Part shown: in pieces, positions 11,849 to 23,500 of the stretch
How positions within the stretch are numbered: position 1 is the stretch's first letter
Layout of the letters: every line of letters starts with the position of its first letter
Assembly (NCBI GenBank): GCA_000711775.1
Contig: ARYC01001264.1
Span: 1-64,000, forward strand
Source of the DNA: Oxytricha trifallax
Lineage: Eukaryota > Ciliophora > Spirotrichea > Sporadotrichida > Oxytrichidae
DNA: 64,000 bases
Reading direction: 5' to 3'
Position numbers and translations under genes: made by a program
The notes under the pieces: generated by a model
Databases searched by the model: none
Seen by the model: only the letters and a program-made list of their open reading frames with translations
Told to the model about the DNA's origin: nothing

Positions 11849-14641
11849 TCACAGCAACTGTGTGATATTAACAAAATGAGTTTTCTTGAGGTTTTCCAAC
11901 CCTGGGAAAGCCCGTTCAAAGTTTTGTGCTAAGTAAAGCACTCTTTGGGATACCTCCACGATATCGTCTTCCTTAGCCTTGCTGACTTATAATATTTACA
12001 GAGTCTTAATTTTATTAAGAGATATTAGCTTTATGTAAAATATTAAAATATTTGTTTAAAGTATCATAAAAAATTTATTAAAAAATGCAGTACCTATATT
12101 AATAAAATTTCTTCTAATATTAAAAGAAAAATTATAAACAAGTTTAGAGACAATCTCAGGAGTAATAAGTGAAGTCTTCTTAAGTTGCTCACATATTTTT
12201 AGGGAAACATACAAAGCTCCAACAGCTTGTAAAGAGGGTTGCCGACCAGAAAGTTCATAGTCATGTACTGCCATCTTTGCCAAATACAAAGACATCTTCT
12301 CTATCAGCAATTGCTCTTAACTTTATAAATTCTAACGTATTAATCTCAATTATTTTTAACTTTGAGGTGTGGCTGGTGGTTGAACAATAGTAGAAGTATT
12401 GGCGCTTGATGTTGCTTCACTATCTTTTTTCTCTTGTTTAGAGCTCTTTCCACACTTGCCAATGTTCAAAACTTGCTTGAGATAGACCTTCAAGAAGTCG
12501 AGGGAAGTAGGGGCTGCGATCCTATAGTTGATTACCTTGAGGATGTCCATCTCAAGTCCTTTAATCTTGTCGATGCTAAGCTTCTTGTGAGCAATCTTTT
12601 CGAAGACCATCTTCATTTTTAGTGGATAAATATCCTCATACTTGCTGGCTATGAACATTCATAAAAGAATTAACAAGTTATATAATTGAAAATTCAATTG
12701 AAATTAACAATTATTAATGAGTTTTTCTCAATAATAACTTTTAAAAAGAAAAGAGTTCTATTCTTATAAATTATTTTATTTGGTTTTTTTAATCATTCAA
12801 GATGATAATTAATTTATCTAAATAGAACACTCTAAACTTAATAATATAGTTGCCTATATATTTATTGTAAATATAATTGTTAAAATTCACTAAAAGAAAT
12901 GAATTAGATTTAATTTAAAATAAATTAATATAAGCAATAATGATATAAAAGACAATTTGCAATATAAAATTAAGAATTAATTTCATATTTTTCTCTCATA
13001 TTATATTTTTTAAGATCCAATTATTATACTTTATAATTGTTGTGACTCCGATAATGTGTAAATCACTCACTTCTCTGACTTCTGATTTCCCCTTGAAAAA
13101 TCTATCTAACAAAGAAACAGCAAGGAAGAAAGTTTGATCATCACACTTGAAGTTAGTGAGGACCTCTATCATCCAATCGACCATCCTTGCTCTTAAGACA
13201 GGGGTGATTTTATGTCTAATTAATGAATTCTTAGTGTCAAAGAAAAGCTCCAATTCTCGTTGATACTCATCGATATCTTCTCCGTAGTGAGTTGTAACGT
13301 GGAGATTTTCCCTTTCAATTTCTGAGAGTTGATGCATTGGCATATCTTAACACAAAGATTAATCTTGCAAAACATACTGGATTTGAGGTACTGAATCGAG
13401 GTGTTTCTGCAAATTGTTGGTTGAGATTTGATTCATTGCTCCTTGTGTGTAGGCACCTGTGTTACTAAGGATACCAACGTTTTCTTTGTTATGCTACGAT
13501 TGCTTGCTCTAATCAACATTGCCATTTTGCAAAATTTTAGGTTGCAAATGTTAGTGAGAGTTGTGATTCCCTCCCATAGATGACTAATTGATACCTTAGT
13601 TTTGGGATTGATTCATTGAATGCAAGTTATTCTGCGAGGAGCTCTAATGAATGTTAGTGAGTGAAGTGTTCTATGATGAGAAAGTGTTTTTGGTTGCTAA
13701 TCTGTAAGAAGTTTGAGGCCTGTTTTTGTTAGTATTTTCATGAGGCTGGTAAACTCCCCCACCCATCATAACTGATTAGTTGTTAGAAGTTGCTCCTGTC
13801 ATCATGGAACTGTTATGAACAAGCGAGGTATTGTGATGCATTTTATCCTGGGAATTTCTTCTTGATCCTAGTGGTAATTAGTGATGGTGATCCTTCATGA
13901 ACATTTTGCCAATCTTGGTTTTGGCATTTCCTATGTTATGATTTTACATAAGTGGGCCAGTGGCAGTATTGTTGAAAGATTGGTAATCACTCATGTTTTA
14001 GTTTTAATTAAGATGAGTAATGTGTGGCAGATTATTGTGTAAGTTATTGTGTGGACGATTCTCCAAATCATTAAGGTGCATCACCTCCTTCAGAGGTTGC
14101 TATTGGTAGCTGTTCATGTGAGATGAAGAAGTTGCTCTGGAAGAGTGTTGTTGATGATTATCGCTTCCTTGATAACTTGCACCCTTAGTCATGCAGAAAG
14201 AGTTGCTGTTTGATGGTCCGTACTTATCGTAATTAAAAGTTAAATAGATCATGATAGGCAATAAACTCTATCAAAAGATCTAGATAAGAATGACAAAAGC
14301 ATTCTTTATAATTTGTTTTATGAATCGTTGTTGGCAATAAGCGAGTGAGTTAATGCAGAAGTTGAAGAACTCTGACTCGCAATTTGACTCTAATTTGGAT
14401 GGTGATGTAAATACAACATTGTGCTCTGCTTATTGAGTTTCTAGTAATCATTCTCCTTTTTAGAGTGCTTGTCCCCGATAACGCGGTGGCCAGAGTGACT
14501 CGAAATAGTGTTCATGCCTATAGAATTGAAAAGATTAGGAATCATAATTTTCGCCAATGGTAAATTGTTTTAGTTACCGTTAATGTTGTTTGCGCCAGTA
14601 TTTTGCGAATTTTAATTCAGAAAGCTATTCTACATGGGCAT
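11849..14641 (-). CDS. Cyclin, A/B type
   Basis: Regulatory subunit of a cyclin-dependent kinase. The cyclin box begins near 13230 with LRARMVDWMIEVLTNFKC (equivalent of the MRAILVDW motif), then FFLAVSLLDRFF, and after an IES MFIASKYEDIYPLKM, the typical KYEEIYPP element. The second cyclin fold follows (PTSLDFLKVYLKQVL, LAKMAVHDYELSGRQPSLQA, ALYVSLKI) and ends at the TGA of 11849-11851. Upstream lies an N-terminal region of about 430 residues rich in Asn, Gln, Ser and His, read from an ATG at 14641; I could not identify a clear destruction box there. IESs are supported at 12660-13038 (pointer AAT) and 12324-12363 (pointer AAAGTTAA). A further break near 12120-11990 is unresolved. Confidence 0.85.
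12325..12363 (-). other. IES in cyclin gene, pointer AAAGTTAA
   Basis: The 8-bp repeat TTAACTTT (plus strand) lies at 12317-12324 and 12356-12363. Removing 39 bp joins PPATPQSQ to EQLLIEKMSLYL in frame. Because the length is a multiple of three and the interior is open, retention cannot be excluded. Confidence 0.6.
12660..13038 (-). other. IES in cyclin gene, pointer AAT
   Basis: The repeat ATT (plus strand) lies at 12657-12659 and 13036-13038. Removing 379 bp joins HIIGVTT to MFIASKYEDIYP in frame within the first cyclin fold. The pointer is only 3 bp, so the exact border is less certain than the removal itself. Confidence 0.65.
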
Positions 14642-15403
14642 TTATTTCACAAAACACTTTGTTTAATCAGTATATATAACTATATTTTATGATTTGATTT
14701 GAATAAAAATGGGGATACTCGATCCATTGACAGAGGAATTCATGAAAGTGGGTTATTGAAGCCCTGCGACGTTTTTTTGTCTGAGACTTGACTGGGTTTG
14801 TGAAAAAGAGGTGCTCTGATTTGAGTGGAGACCCAAGGTGCTGTGTGAATTTTATTGTGAGCCAAAAGGTTGCTTTCTAGACATTCTTAATATCGCCAAA
14901 AAAATATTTTTATTAAATAATGGAACATGAGTTAATTCATTGCTCCTTTAAAAACAATCATGATTTATTTTAGCAATATTAATGAATCGATTTATCAAAA
15001 AATTTATAGTTAAATTATACAATTTATAAATTAACAACTATATTATATCTCATCAACTAAGAAATAATTAAAGATATAAACAATTCTATCTCTTAGAAGA
15101 TATTGAAATTTGAATTGTAGTGAATTAAATTCTAACGATAATATTTTTTAATTTATACTAGTAGATACATCTAATAGTTGATTAATATAGAACTTAATTA
15201 TTTATCTTAATTTTAACGAGTAGTTTATAAAAAATATTCCCAATACAAAAGATGGAGATTAAATAAAGAGAAAAGTCTAGCAATCAATTGCTCTCACCCA
15301 TAAAGAATTATGTATGTTTTAGAGATTTATAATTCAAATGCTGAGATTGTTGAATTTTTGATATCCTTATCTAATTTTGTTTATTTAGACAAATTAAATT
15401 GTA
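14642..15403. other. Intergenic AT-rich region between divergent cyclin and coiled-coil genes
   Basis: The part next to the cyclin start (14700-14890) is less AT-rich than its surroundings and may hold its 5' untranslated region or the end of its MDS. The rest shows no protein-like frame. Confidence 0.4.
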
Positions 15404-15699
15404 AAGAATGCTGCTGTGGGAAAGAACTAAAAATTAAACGACAAGAAATGTGCGTAAAATAATCATTAAGTAGTGTCTCAAAACAACCTAGCTGTGAATT
15501 ATTTAAGCGCTAAGAAGGCTAGTATGGATAATACTACATAGTAAAATACGTAGATTAGCTGTTTTACAAGCAAGAATCATATTGACCTAAGTTTGCATTA
15601 AGTAAATGACAAGGAGAACTATGAGATTAAAATTTTATTATTGTAAATATGGTAGTATTAATTTCATGTAAATGAGTATTTACTAATTAGAGTAAAGAG

Positions 15700-18600
15700 A
15701 TGGAATAACCAATCAGTACATCTCCAAGCACAAAGATGCAAAATGTTTTTAAGCAGGCAACTCTACTGTACTCACCTTCTTTTCAAGGAAGCAATGGATC
15801 AAACAAATCGCCAACGACTAAATCACAGTAACCCACTTAACCAGGTTCTACAAAGGCCTACTAGCCATTCTCTAATTTTATTGTAAAAACTGAATCCTAA
15901 TTTACATAATAAGCTTTAATATATAAAAGTCATTCTTTAAATTGTGATTTTCAAACCCAGGGTATAGCCCAAGATTCAGCAATTTCACCACAGTTGGTGT
16001 AGAGAACATGGAAAATCATTATCGACTATAGAAATAAAGCAACCATTTACTTATGGATTAATCTCAGTAATCAGCCTATGAGGCTTACTACGATCAAAAC
16101 TTAACTCAAGTCGAAAATAATAAGCAATCGCTCAACACCTTATAGAATCTATAAGAGCCCACAAATTAACTTTAAGAGCTAAAATAGATCAATCTGATTA
16201 ACAATAGTAAAATTCAAAACTAATAGCAGCAATTTCTTCTTACTTTATTAGAAAAAACTCAAAAGCTAGCTGATGAGAGCGAAACGAGACTTCAGTAAAG
16301 AGAAAGGGAACATTAAGAGCGAATTGAACAGTTGAAACTAATGCACTAAGAAGAAGTTTACAAGCTTAAAGCTGAGGTTAAAATCATATAAGGTATGAAA
16401 AACTTGGAAGCCAAAGACAGCTTCAATAGTGTAAATACTCAATACTCTATATAATTCATTTAAAGTTTCAAATGTACATTTTTTAAATCTAACGTTGAGG
16501 GCAGAAATCAAGTCATTGATAAAATCAGAAACCTTCTCGTTGGGGAAATGGAACAAATGAATGCTTTAGCATAATAGCGAGAAACAAAGCTTAAGAATGA
16601 AGTTGAAGTCATGCAAAATCAACTTGAATCATTAAAAAAGTAGAATACAGCCCTATAAAACCAGTAATGTTAGTAATAAGTAGTTTCTCAACAGCTCTTT
16701 CAAGATAAAGAATAAATAATCTAGTCACTTAACATGGAGCTGACTCATTTAAAGGACAATTTTTCCAAAGAGGTAGAGAAACTCAAGCTCTAGAATCACC
16801 TAATAGCCAGAGAGCAGCAGCAAACAGATAAAAACTTTTCAATTTCTCAAAAACAGCAGGACATTAAAACCGAAGCGTTTGAATCTCTCTTAGAAGATTT
16901 CAAAAACCTTTAATAAGTACTCTCATAACACGACTAAACTACATCAGAGCAGCTGAGAAACATTCACTCTCAGAAGGAAGTCAGCGATAGATACTACATT
17001 GAAAAGATTTCAATGATGGAAAATAAAAGTAGTGCTTAAGAAAAACTTATTCAATAGCTGAAGGATGAGGTAGTTAGTAAATCTTTAAATTTTAAAGAAC
17101 GAGAGCAAAATCTGTAAAAGGTTAGAGATTAGGATTTACAGGAGTTTCAAGAAACTTCAGATAAAATCAATGATGTCGTATAACATATTTTTCAAAATGA
17201 ATGTTCTAGATATTATTTTAATCATAAAATTCAAATTACGAATTCGAATATTTTATTTTTACTTTATAATTGAAGAAATGTAAAACACCAAATCTCAGCA
17301 ATAAAATTTTCTCACAAAATCTTCACTGATTTCTCAATAATTGGACAATTTTTATCTCTAAGTTAAAGCCAAAATTGAAAATTAATCACATCCTAATTAT
17401 GTGTAGATGGAACAAACATTAATGACTTTATAGTAAGAAAACCACTTGCTTAGAAATTAAAATGATGATTTGCATTAGCAACTTTATAAAATTTTGAATC
17501 TAATTTTTGGATGTTATATAAAACTTGAATTCATTTTCTTATATAATTTACATAGAAAACTTGTTAATGGGCAAAACGATGAAAATTAATCACTGATCCG
17601 CTTGAAACTATAGCTTTAGAAAAATCTGAATGATTTAAGAGAGAAAATAATAATTATTCTTAAAAGTGAATAAAATCTTTTTTATTCATTGTTTAATAAT
17701 TTAAGAAAATTCAACACTTCCACTCTATTGAATCTTAAAAAGATACTGATTATTCAACCTTGGAGAAAAAGCTAATTGAACTTGATTGAAAATAATAATT
17801 AATTTTAATTAGAAATATTAGAAAGATGAATTTAAATTTATTTAATTGAATGTAATTTTTTTATGATTAGGTCCACACCAATAAAGAACAAGAGGACAAT
17901 GAATTAATCTAAAATCTTACTGAGGAACTCCAGACAGCTAAATTTGAACTTAGAAAGTAAGAAAGTTTCAATCAAAAACACAAAGATAAATTTTAATTAA
18001 TGAAAAATCACATCAAAGAATTAACCATCGATAATGATAAACTTAGAGAATTTGTTAAAATTCTATAAGATTCTTACATGCAGTAACAATAAAACGAAAA
18101 TAGTAGCAATAACTGTAACTTTGAGAATGATTTAAAAGGTAAAATTGAGAAGATATTGGAAAAGACTAATGAGAAAACGAAGAAAGTTTTTGATAAAAAG
18201 ATTGGGAAAGTTCAAAAGAATTTGAGTGAACTGAAAGAAAAGCATGATGAATTGTTGATTAAGCATTGCAGACTTATCAATAGACTTAAATCTGTGGAAA
18301 CTGATCAACTAATTACTTGGTAGTCAAGACAATCAGACAAGTTAATTTTATCTTATTCTTTAAGGGTTTGATTTAATTTCATCATAGTATTTTTATTATT
18401 TTTAGAAAATCAGCTTATGTGGACTAATTGAAACATCAAAGAATACACATTCAATAAATCTCAAACACCCATTAAACTTCACAACTCTACAAAGATTTAC
18501 AATCACACATTGCCGAATCTCTAACTTTAGAACAAGACCTACTCCAAAACTACCAATAAGACTCAGAAATCGAATATAGACGTTAAATAGATATTCTAGA

Positions 18601-20263
18601 CTAGAGAGTTGGGTAAGTAGAGCAAGAAAAGCAAAGTTTAATTGCTATAGTCAGGGAATATGAAAAGAAATATAGTGAAGTAAATTTGGAGAGAGAGTTG
18701 CAAGTTTAGATGTTAAATGAACTTAATGACTAACTTAAGAACTATTGTAACATTTATTAATTTTAGAGATATTTGGTAATCAAAATTTTCTAGTTAACTG
18801 ATGAGTGAATTTAATAGGAACAAAAAAACTTAAAACTTTATATTTTGATGTGCAATACCTTGAATGTATAGAATAAGGCTCTATCTAAGATGTACTACTT
18901 AAATTTGATTAAATGACTAAGTATATTTAAGAAAATTGCAAAACTCAGCTCAACCTAATTGTTGATTAAATTATTCAAGAGAGATCGAAGATAAATGAAA
19001 ATAACGAAAATATCAAGCTTGATAATTAATTGGAATTCAATTCACTATAATTTAGAATTTTATCATAACATCTGTTCCATACTTATTATAGTAGAGTACT
19101 TAAATACTGAGATTGAACAATTGAAGTAAGAAGACGCCTTGAAATAAGTTCAACTTTAAGAGACACAGTTCTTACTTTAGTAGCTATAGAATTTAAATTC
19201 CTAGTAGAAAATTGAATACTTCCAAATGAGAGAACTATTTGATAGAGACAGGTTGAGAATTATGTCCCTCCATGAAAGTAACTAAGTTGATGGGGATCTA
19301 AATCGAGAAATTTAAGTAATTTTAAACGATCTTGAAGTTTCTTGCCTACAAAAGAAACCAGCTGAAATTAATAATGCTCTTAGAAGACTGAAAAGCTTGG
19401 TACTTTAAGAAAGAGAAGATACTGAAATCGTTAAAAGATACTCAAGCTTTATTTAAAATGAGCTTAAAAACTATCTTTACAAAGAAATAGAGAGCTTGAA
19501 GTTCTAAAAATAGAAGCTACTGCTTAACTTTAAATGTTAAGACAACAGTTAAGTATAATAGATGCTAAAGGAGCTCAACACAAATGAAATGCAAAGGGTT
19601 CAAAATCTAGAGTCCTAAATCGAAATTCTTAATTAAATCCTCTCTAGTAATAGTAGAGAAAAGTTTAAGGAGCTTGTTGAGAACATCAAGCATTATGTTA
19701 AATCGAAACATACTAACTCAAGTATGTTACTTGCAGCCTCAACTGGCATTTAAACGCTTAATCAAACTATGTCCATGAAAAGTCTAAATCAAACTTAAAC
19801 TCTTTAAAAAGATCTATGCACTACCCCAGGTCCTCTGATATTCCTATCACCTAGTAAATCCACAAAGACTTTGAACTTAAATAATACCATGACTCACCAC
19901 AACTTGCTAAATTCTACAGCTTACCTGACTACTTAAAATCAATCATTCCTGCTCAATGCCACTTCCTGTAGTGTAAACAGTGGTAAATAGCTTAAACCTA
20001 GCCATGCTTCCAAGCAAAGTGTTGTAACAAACCAGACAGCATCAACTTTGTAGTAAAGTGATTTGAGAAAATTTAATCACTATCAGTCTCAGCAAAACTT
20101 CAGTTTAACCAGGAAAGACTTGATCAAAACTCCACTCTCAAAGAAAGTCAGATAACTCGAGAATTCAAATAAAATTCAAAGTACCCTTACTAAAAGTAGT
20201 CATAAGAAAGCAAACTACTTGACTGGATTCGTTTAGAACGTAAAGAAACAATCACAAATTTGA
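15700..20263 (+). CDS. Long coiled-coil protein, centrosome/cytoskeleton-like
   Basis: The frame from the ATG at 15700 begins with a Ser/Thr/Pro/Gln-rich region (MEQPISTSPSTKMQNVFKQ). An IES with pointer CCAGG (15841-15845 and 15957-15961) joins TQPG to YSPRFSNFTTVGVEN. From 16200 on, the protein is almost continuous heptad-like coiled coil rich in Glu, Lys, Gln and Leu (EKTQKLADESETRLQQRER, ELQTAKFELRKQESFNQK, KHDELLIKHCRLINRLKS), with AT-rich interruptions near 17190-17270, 17480-17560, 17790-17870, 18340-18405 and 18740-19090. It ends in a Ser/Thr/Lys-rich tail with TGA at 20261-20263. No catalytic motif is seen. An open frame at 15404-15642 with convincing composition (KNAAVGKNQKLNDKK) lies just upstream and may be an earlier segment of the same gene, but I could not find a join that keeps the frame. 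Confidence 0.7.
15842..15957 (+). other. IES in coiled-coil gene, pointer CCAGG
   Basis: CCAGG occurs at 15841-15845 in one frame and at 15957-15961 in another. Removing 116 bp brings the two frames into register (PTQPG-YSPRF). A GT-AG intron in this gap would not correct the frame. Confidence 0.65.
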
Positions 20264-20521
20264 AATAAAGAATAAATTAACTGATATATCTTTGATAAAG
20301 AAGCTATTTAAAACAACATAAAAACACTAATTATTGTGAATTAGAATGAAATTTATTTCTTAAAACATTAAACAATCATAATTTTAAGTTTTTTATTGCA
20401 CAAATATAAATTATTAGAATTAAACCACTAATATTTTATAATTTATAAACACCCTTATTTGTCTTTTATATATCAGTTTATGGTTCATTTTCATTTGAAA
20501 TGGTTTAAGTTTTCGGTTATC

Positions 20522-23500
20522 TCATTAATATCTTTATTGTTATTATTACTGCATTTATTGCATTAGATATCTCTAATGAAGCATTTAATCGATTGCCTAA
20601 GGGATTTATTATTGCTATTACTTGCTTGTGCTGTTGTTTATACTGTCGTTATTCACTTATAAAAAATATATGATTTTTTTAAAAAAAAAACTATAAAGAC
20701 AAAGTATAAGATTTATTAATAGATTACTAGGTTGATGGTGACTTTGACCACTAGAAGATCTTAGCGAAGGATTGTGCTAAACTGAATTTTCCTTCTCAAT
20801 TAATTTCTTCTATGAGGATTATAGAGAATTTTACTGAGAATTTAAGCTTTACTACTGCTAAGGTCTCTGTAGTGGCAAGTTTGAACTATTATTATTATTT
20901 TACTACTATTGCTATTACTATGACTTAGTCATCATACTGCCTTTTAGTGCTTGGAAGCTAACAGCTATAAGTTTTTGGAGATTCTACATGTCATTTGACA
21001 TTTGAGTAATGTCATCTTGAGATCTCACTTAGCGGACGTTTCCAATTAATTTATCTGTCATTTACAGCAAATCATTTTCGAAGAGATTAGTGAGAGCTAC
21101 TTTTTACTGTAAAACTCGGTCTATTTCATCGTCTTTAGAAGTAAGAAGGTTTTTAAGTGCGTCATTCTCATATAAATAATTAGTATTCGCCTTAAATTTA
21201 TTTCTATAAATAGTCCTAAAAGTAAGAAAGATTCTTGATTTACCATTTTATGATTCTTCTCTTCAGATATCTTAAGTTTCTTCTCCATGTATTACAACTA
21301 CTATGCTTGCTGTTAGTTACTAGCTGAGCTTAATGAACTGCCAGAGTCCCCTCCAGCACTGTTCTACTGCTATTGCTGCAGTTACATGGCTTAATGAATG
21401 GTTCTAACTCTCTCCTCCACTTCTTTCTACACGATTTACTCGACACGTTCCTTCAACTGGTCAGGCTAGATGGATTACTACAGTTACATGCGAATCTCCT
21501 CCATTTCGTTGTCTCTGTGTTCTAGTAAATTTTGCAATTCATCAACTTTCTCATCTGCTGTCATAAGCTGCAGAGGAACATCCACATTCACGTTGTCCTC
21601 ACCGTCGTCCTTGTTGTTGTCTAGATGCATTTGCTCGTGTGGCAGGTATTTACGGGCTTAATCTGCTTGGTCTTGAAGGTTTTAGTCGTTGTAGTTTAAG
21701 TGGTGAAGGGGTCTATCTGCGCCCTCTTCGTCATATGGTATTTCCACACCTCTTTGCTGCATTCACAATAAAATCCACTAAAATGACAAAATTGACATTA
21801 TCTAAAGAGTAATTTAGCTAGTCAAAAAACATATAAATATGGATTACATGCTCTAATTGCATGATTCTGTCTTGTTTCTTATCAACAGCTATTTCAGTCT
21901 CTCTGTGAATTCTTTCATAAGCATCTAGCTCTTCTTGCAACTAAATTAAGAATAAATTGATTGATTGATTGATTTCCATTATTAATAATATATATCCATT
22001 TGTAATTAATTGACTAAATAATAGTCTCATCTCGTTCATTAAGTCTGGCTGTAAGTGCAATCATAATGTCTCTCTACTTGAGCAGCAATTATTTATATCT
22101 GTCTACCTGTGCCTTATCCTCTTCTATCTGCTATCTTTCTCTTTCCAGTTCACTATTTATAATTTCATTTTCAGTAATTGTAAGGAATGTAATTAATCAA
22201 ATCCATCATATATAAAGATATATATTGTTGATTTCACCAAGCTTTGACTCATATTCTTATCTAATAATTCTTTGTTTCTCCTCTAGAGCAGACTTAAATT
22301 GAGGGGTATCCTCGATCTTTTTACCACCAATTAGCAGCTGTGAATTCAGCATTTTTATCTTTTCTTCGAGTTTCTTTTTTTCTTCTTTTTCCATCATGAA
22401 TTTCAAATTAATAAAATTTTTTACTAAAAGTTTTTATATATATATATTTATATATCATTAACTATAAAAATCTATACTATAAAACTTGCTAATTGATAGT
22501 AATTTGTAAGAATATTAATAGAATTCTCTTGATCTGGTTTCAAGAGCAATAATTGCAGCTTATTTATCTTCCTCTGCTCTTCTCTTTTGTTATTCTATGG
22601 GATATATAAACACCTTATACCAATCTTCTCTCAACTTCTTTAACTCATTCTCGTATTTTCTGAGTAAAGATTATAAAAGTAGGTCTGTTTATTTTAAGGC
22701 TTTGAAATGATAAAGATTGATTGATTTTCTTGCACTCTTCAAGTCTTAAAATATATAATTGTAAAATAATTTCTTTATGATTGAATAATATACAAAAAGA
22801 TATTTATTAAATATATTTGGTGGGTTGGCTCCAGTAACTCTGACTCTCTCGCTACCAGCTAGATCTACAAGATTGAGCTTTCCAACTTTGATCTGCTTAT
22901 GCATATCACTACCATCATTTACCATGTTCATCTGCTCTACTATCATAATGAAAACAGCTTTTACTTCTTAACAAAATATCTTTTATTGGAAGCTGTAGCT
23001 CTAACCATAGCTCCTCGTTACATCAAACTGTAAATTTCATGAGGTGTGCGGACAGCCCATTCACTCAGGCCCTCCACAAACACTCCTCTTTTCTTATCTT
23101 CTCTAATCTAAAGGGATGACCTATCAGTTTTAAGCAAGTCACTGATGTTTTCATTGTAAATCTGCAAATAGCTGGCTCTGACCATAAAAGTAGAGTGCAT
23201 ATTTGCTCCATTTTGAATGTATCTGAATATTTCCTCCATGGCTCTGGGAATGATACCTCTCTGTGGATCGTTTTGATGGTATTTAAAGCCCTCCATAGTG
23301 TAGGTTTTACCTGTACCTGTCTATCCATAAGCCATAATAGTAGCATTGTAACCTTCAAGGACACTTAAAACTGCTGGTCTGGCTGTATTTTCATAAACAT
23401 TTGATTGAGTTGAATCTGCACCGTAGACGTAATCGAATGAAAATTAGTGGGTTGTGGTTATGTGTGGATTTTCATTTATGTCTCTTTGCCTGCCATACTC

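Noticed and set aside
21470..21661. Plus-strand open frame, Ser-rich
   Set aside because: It is the antisense of the kinesin tail, whose minus-strand frame has clear Gln/Asp/Glu-rich coiled-coil composition.
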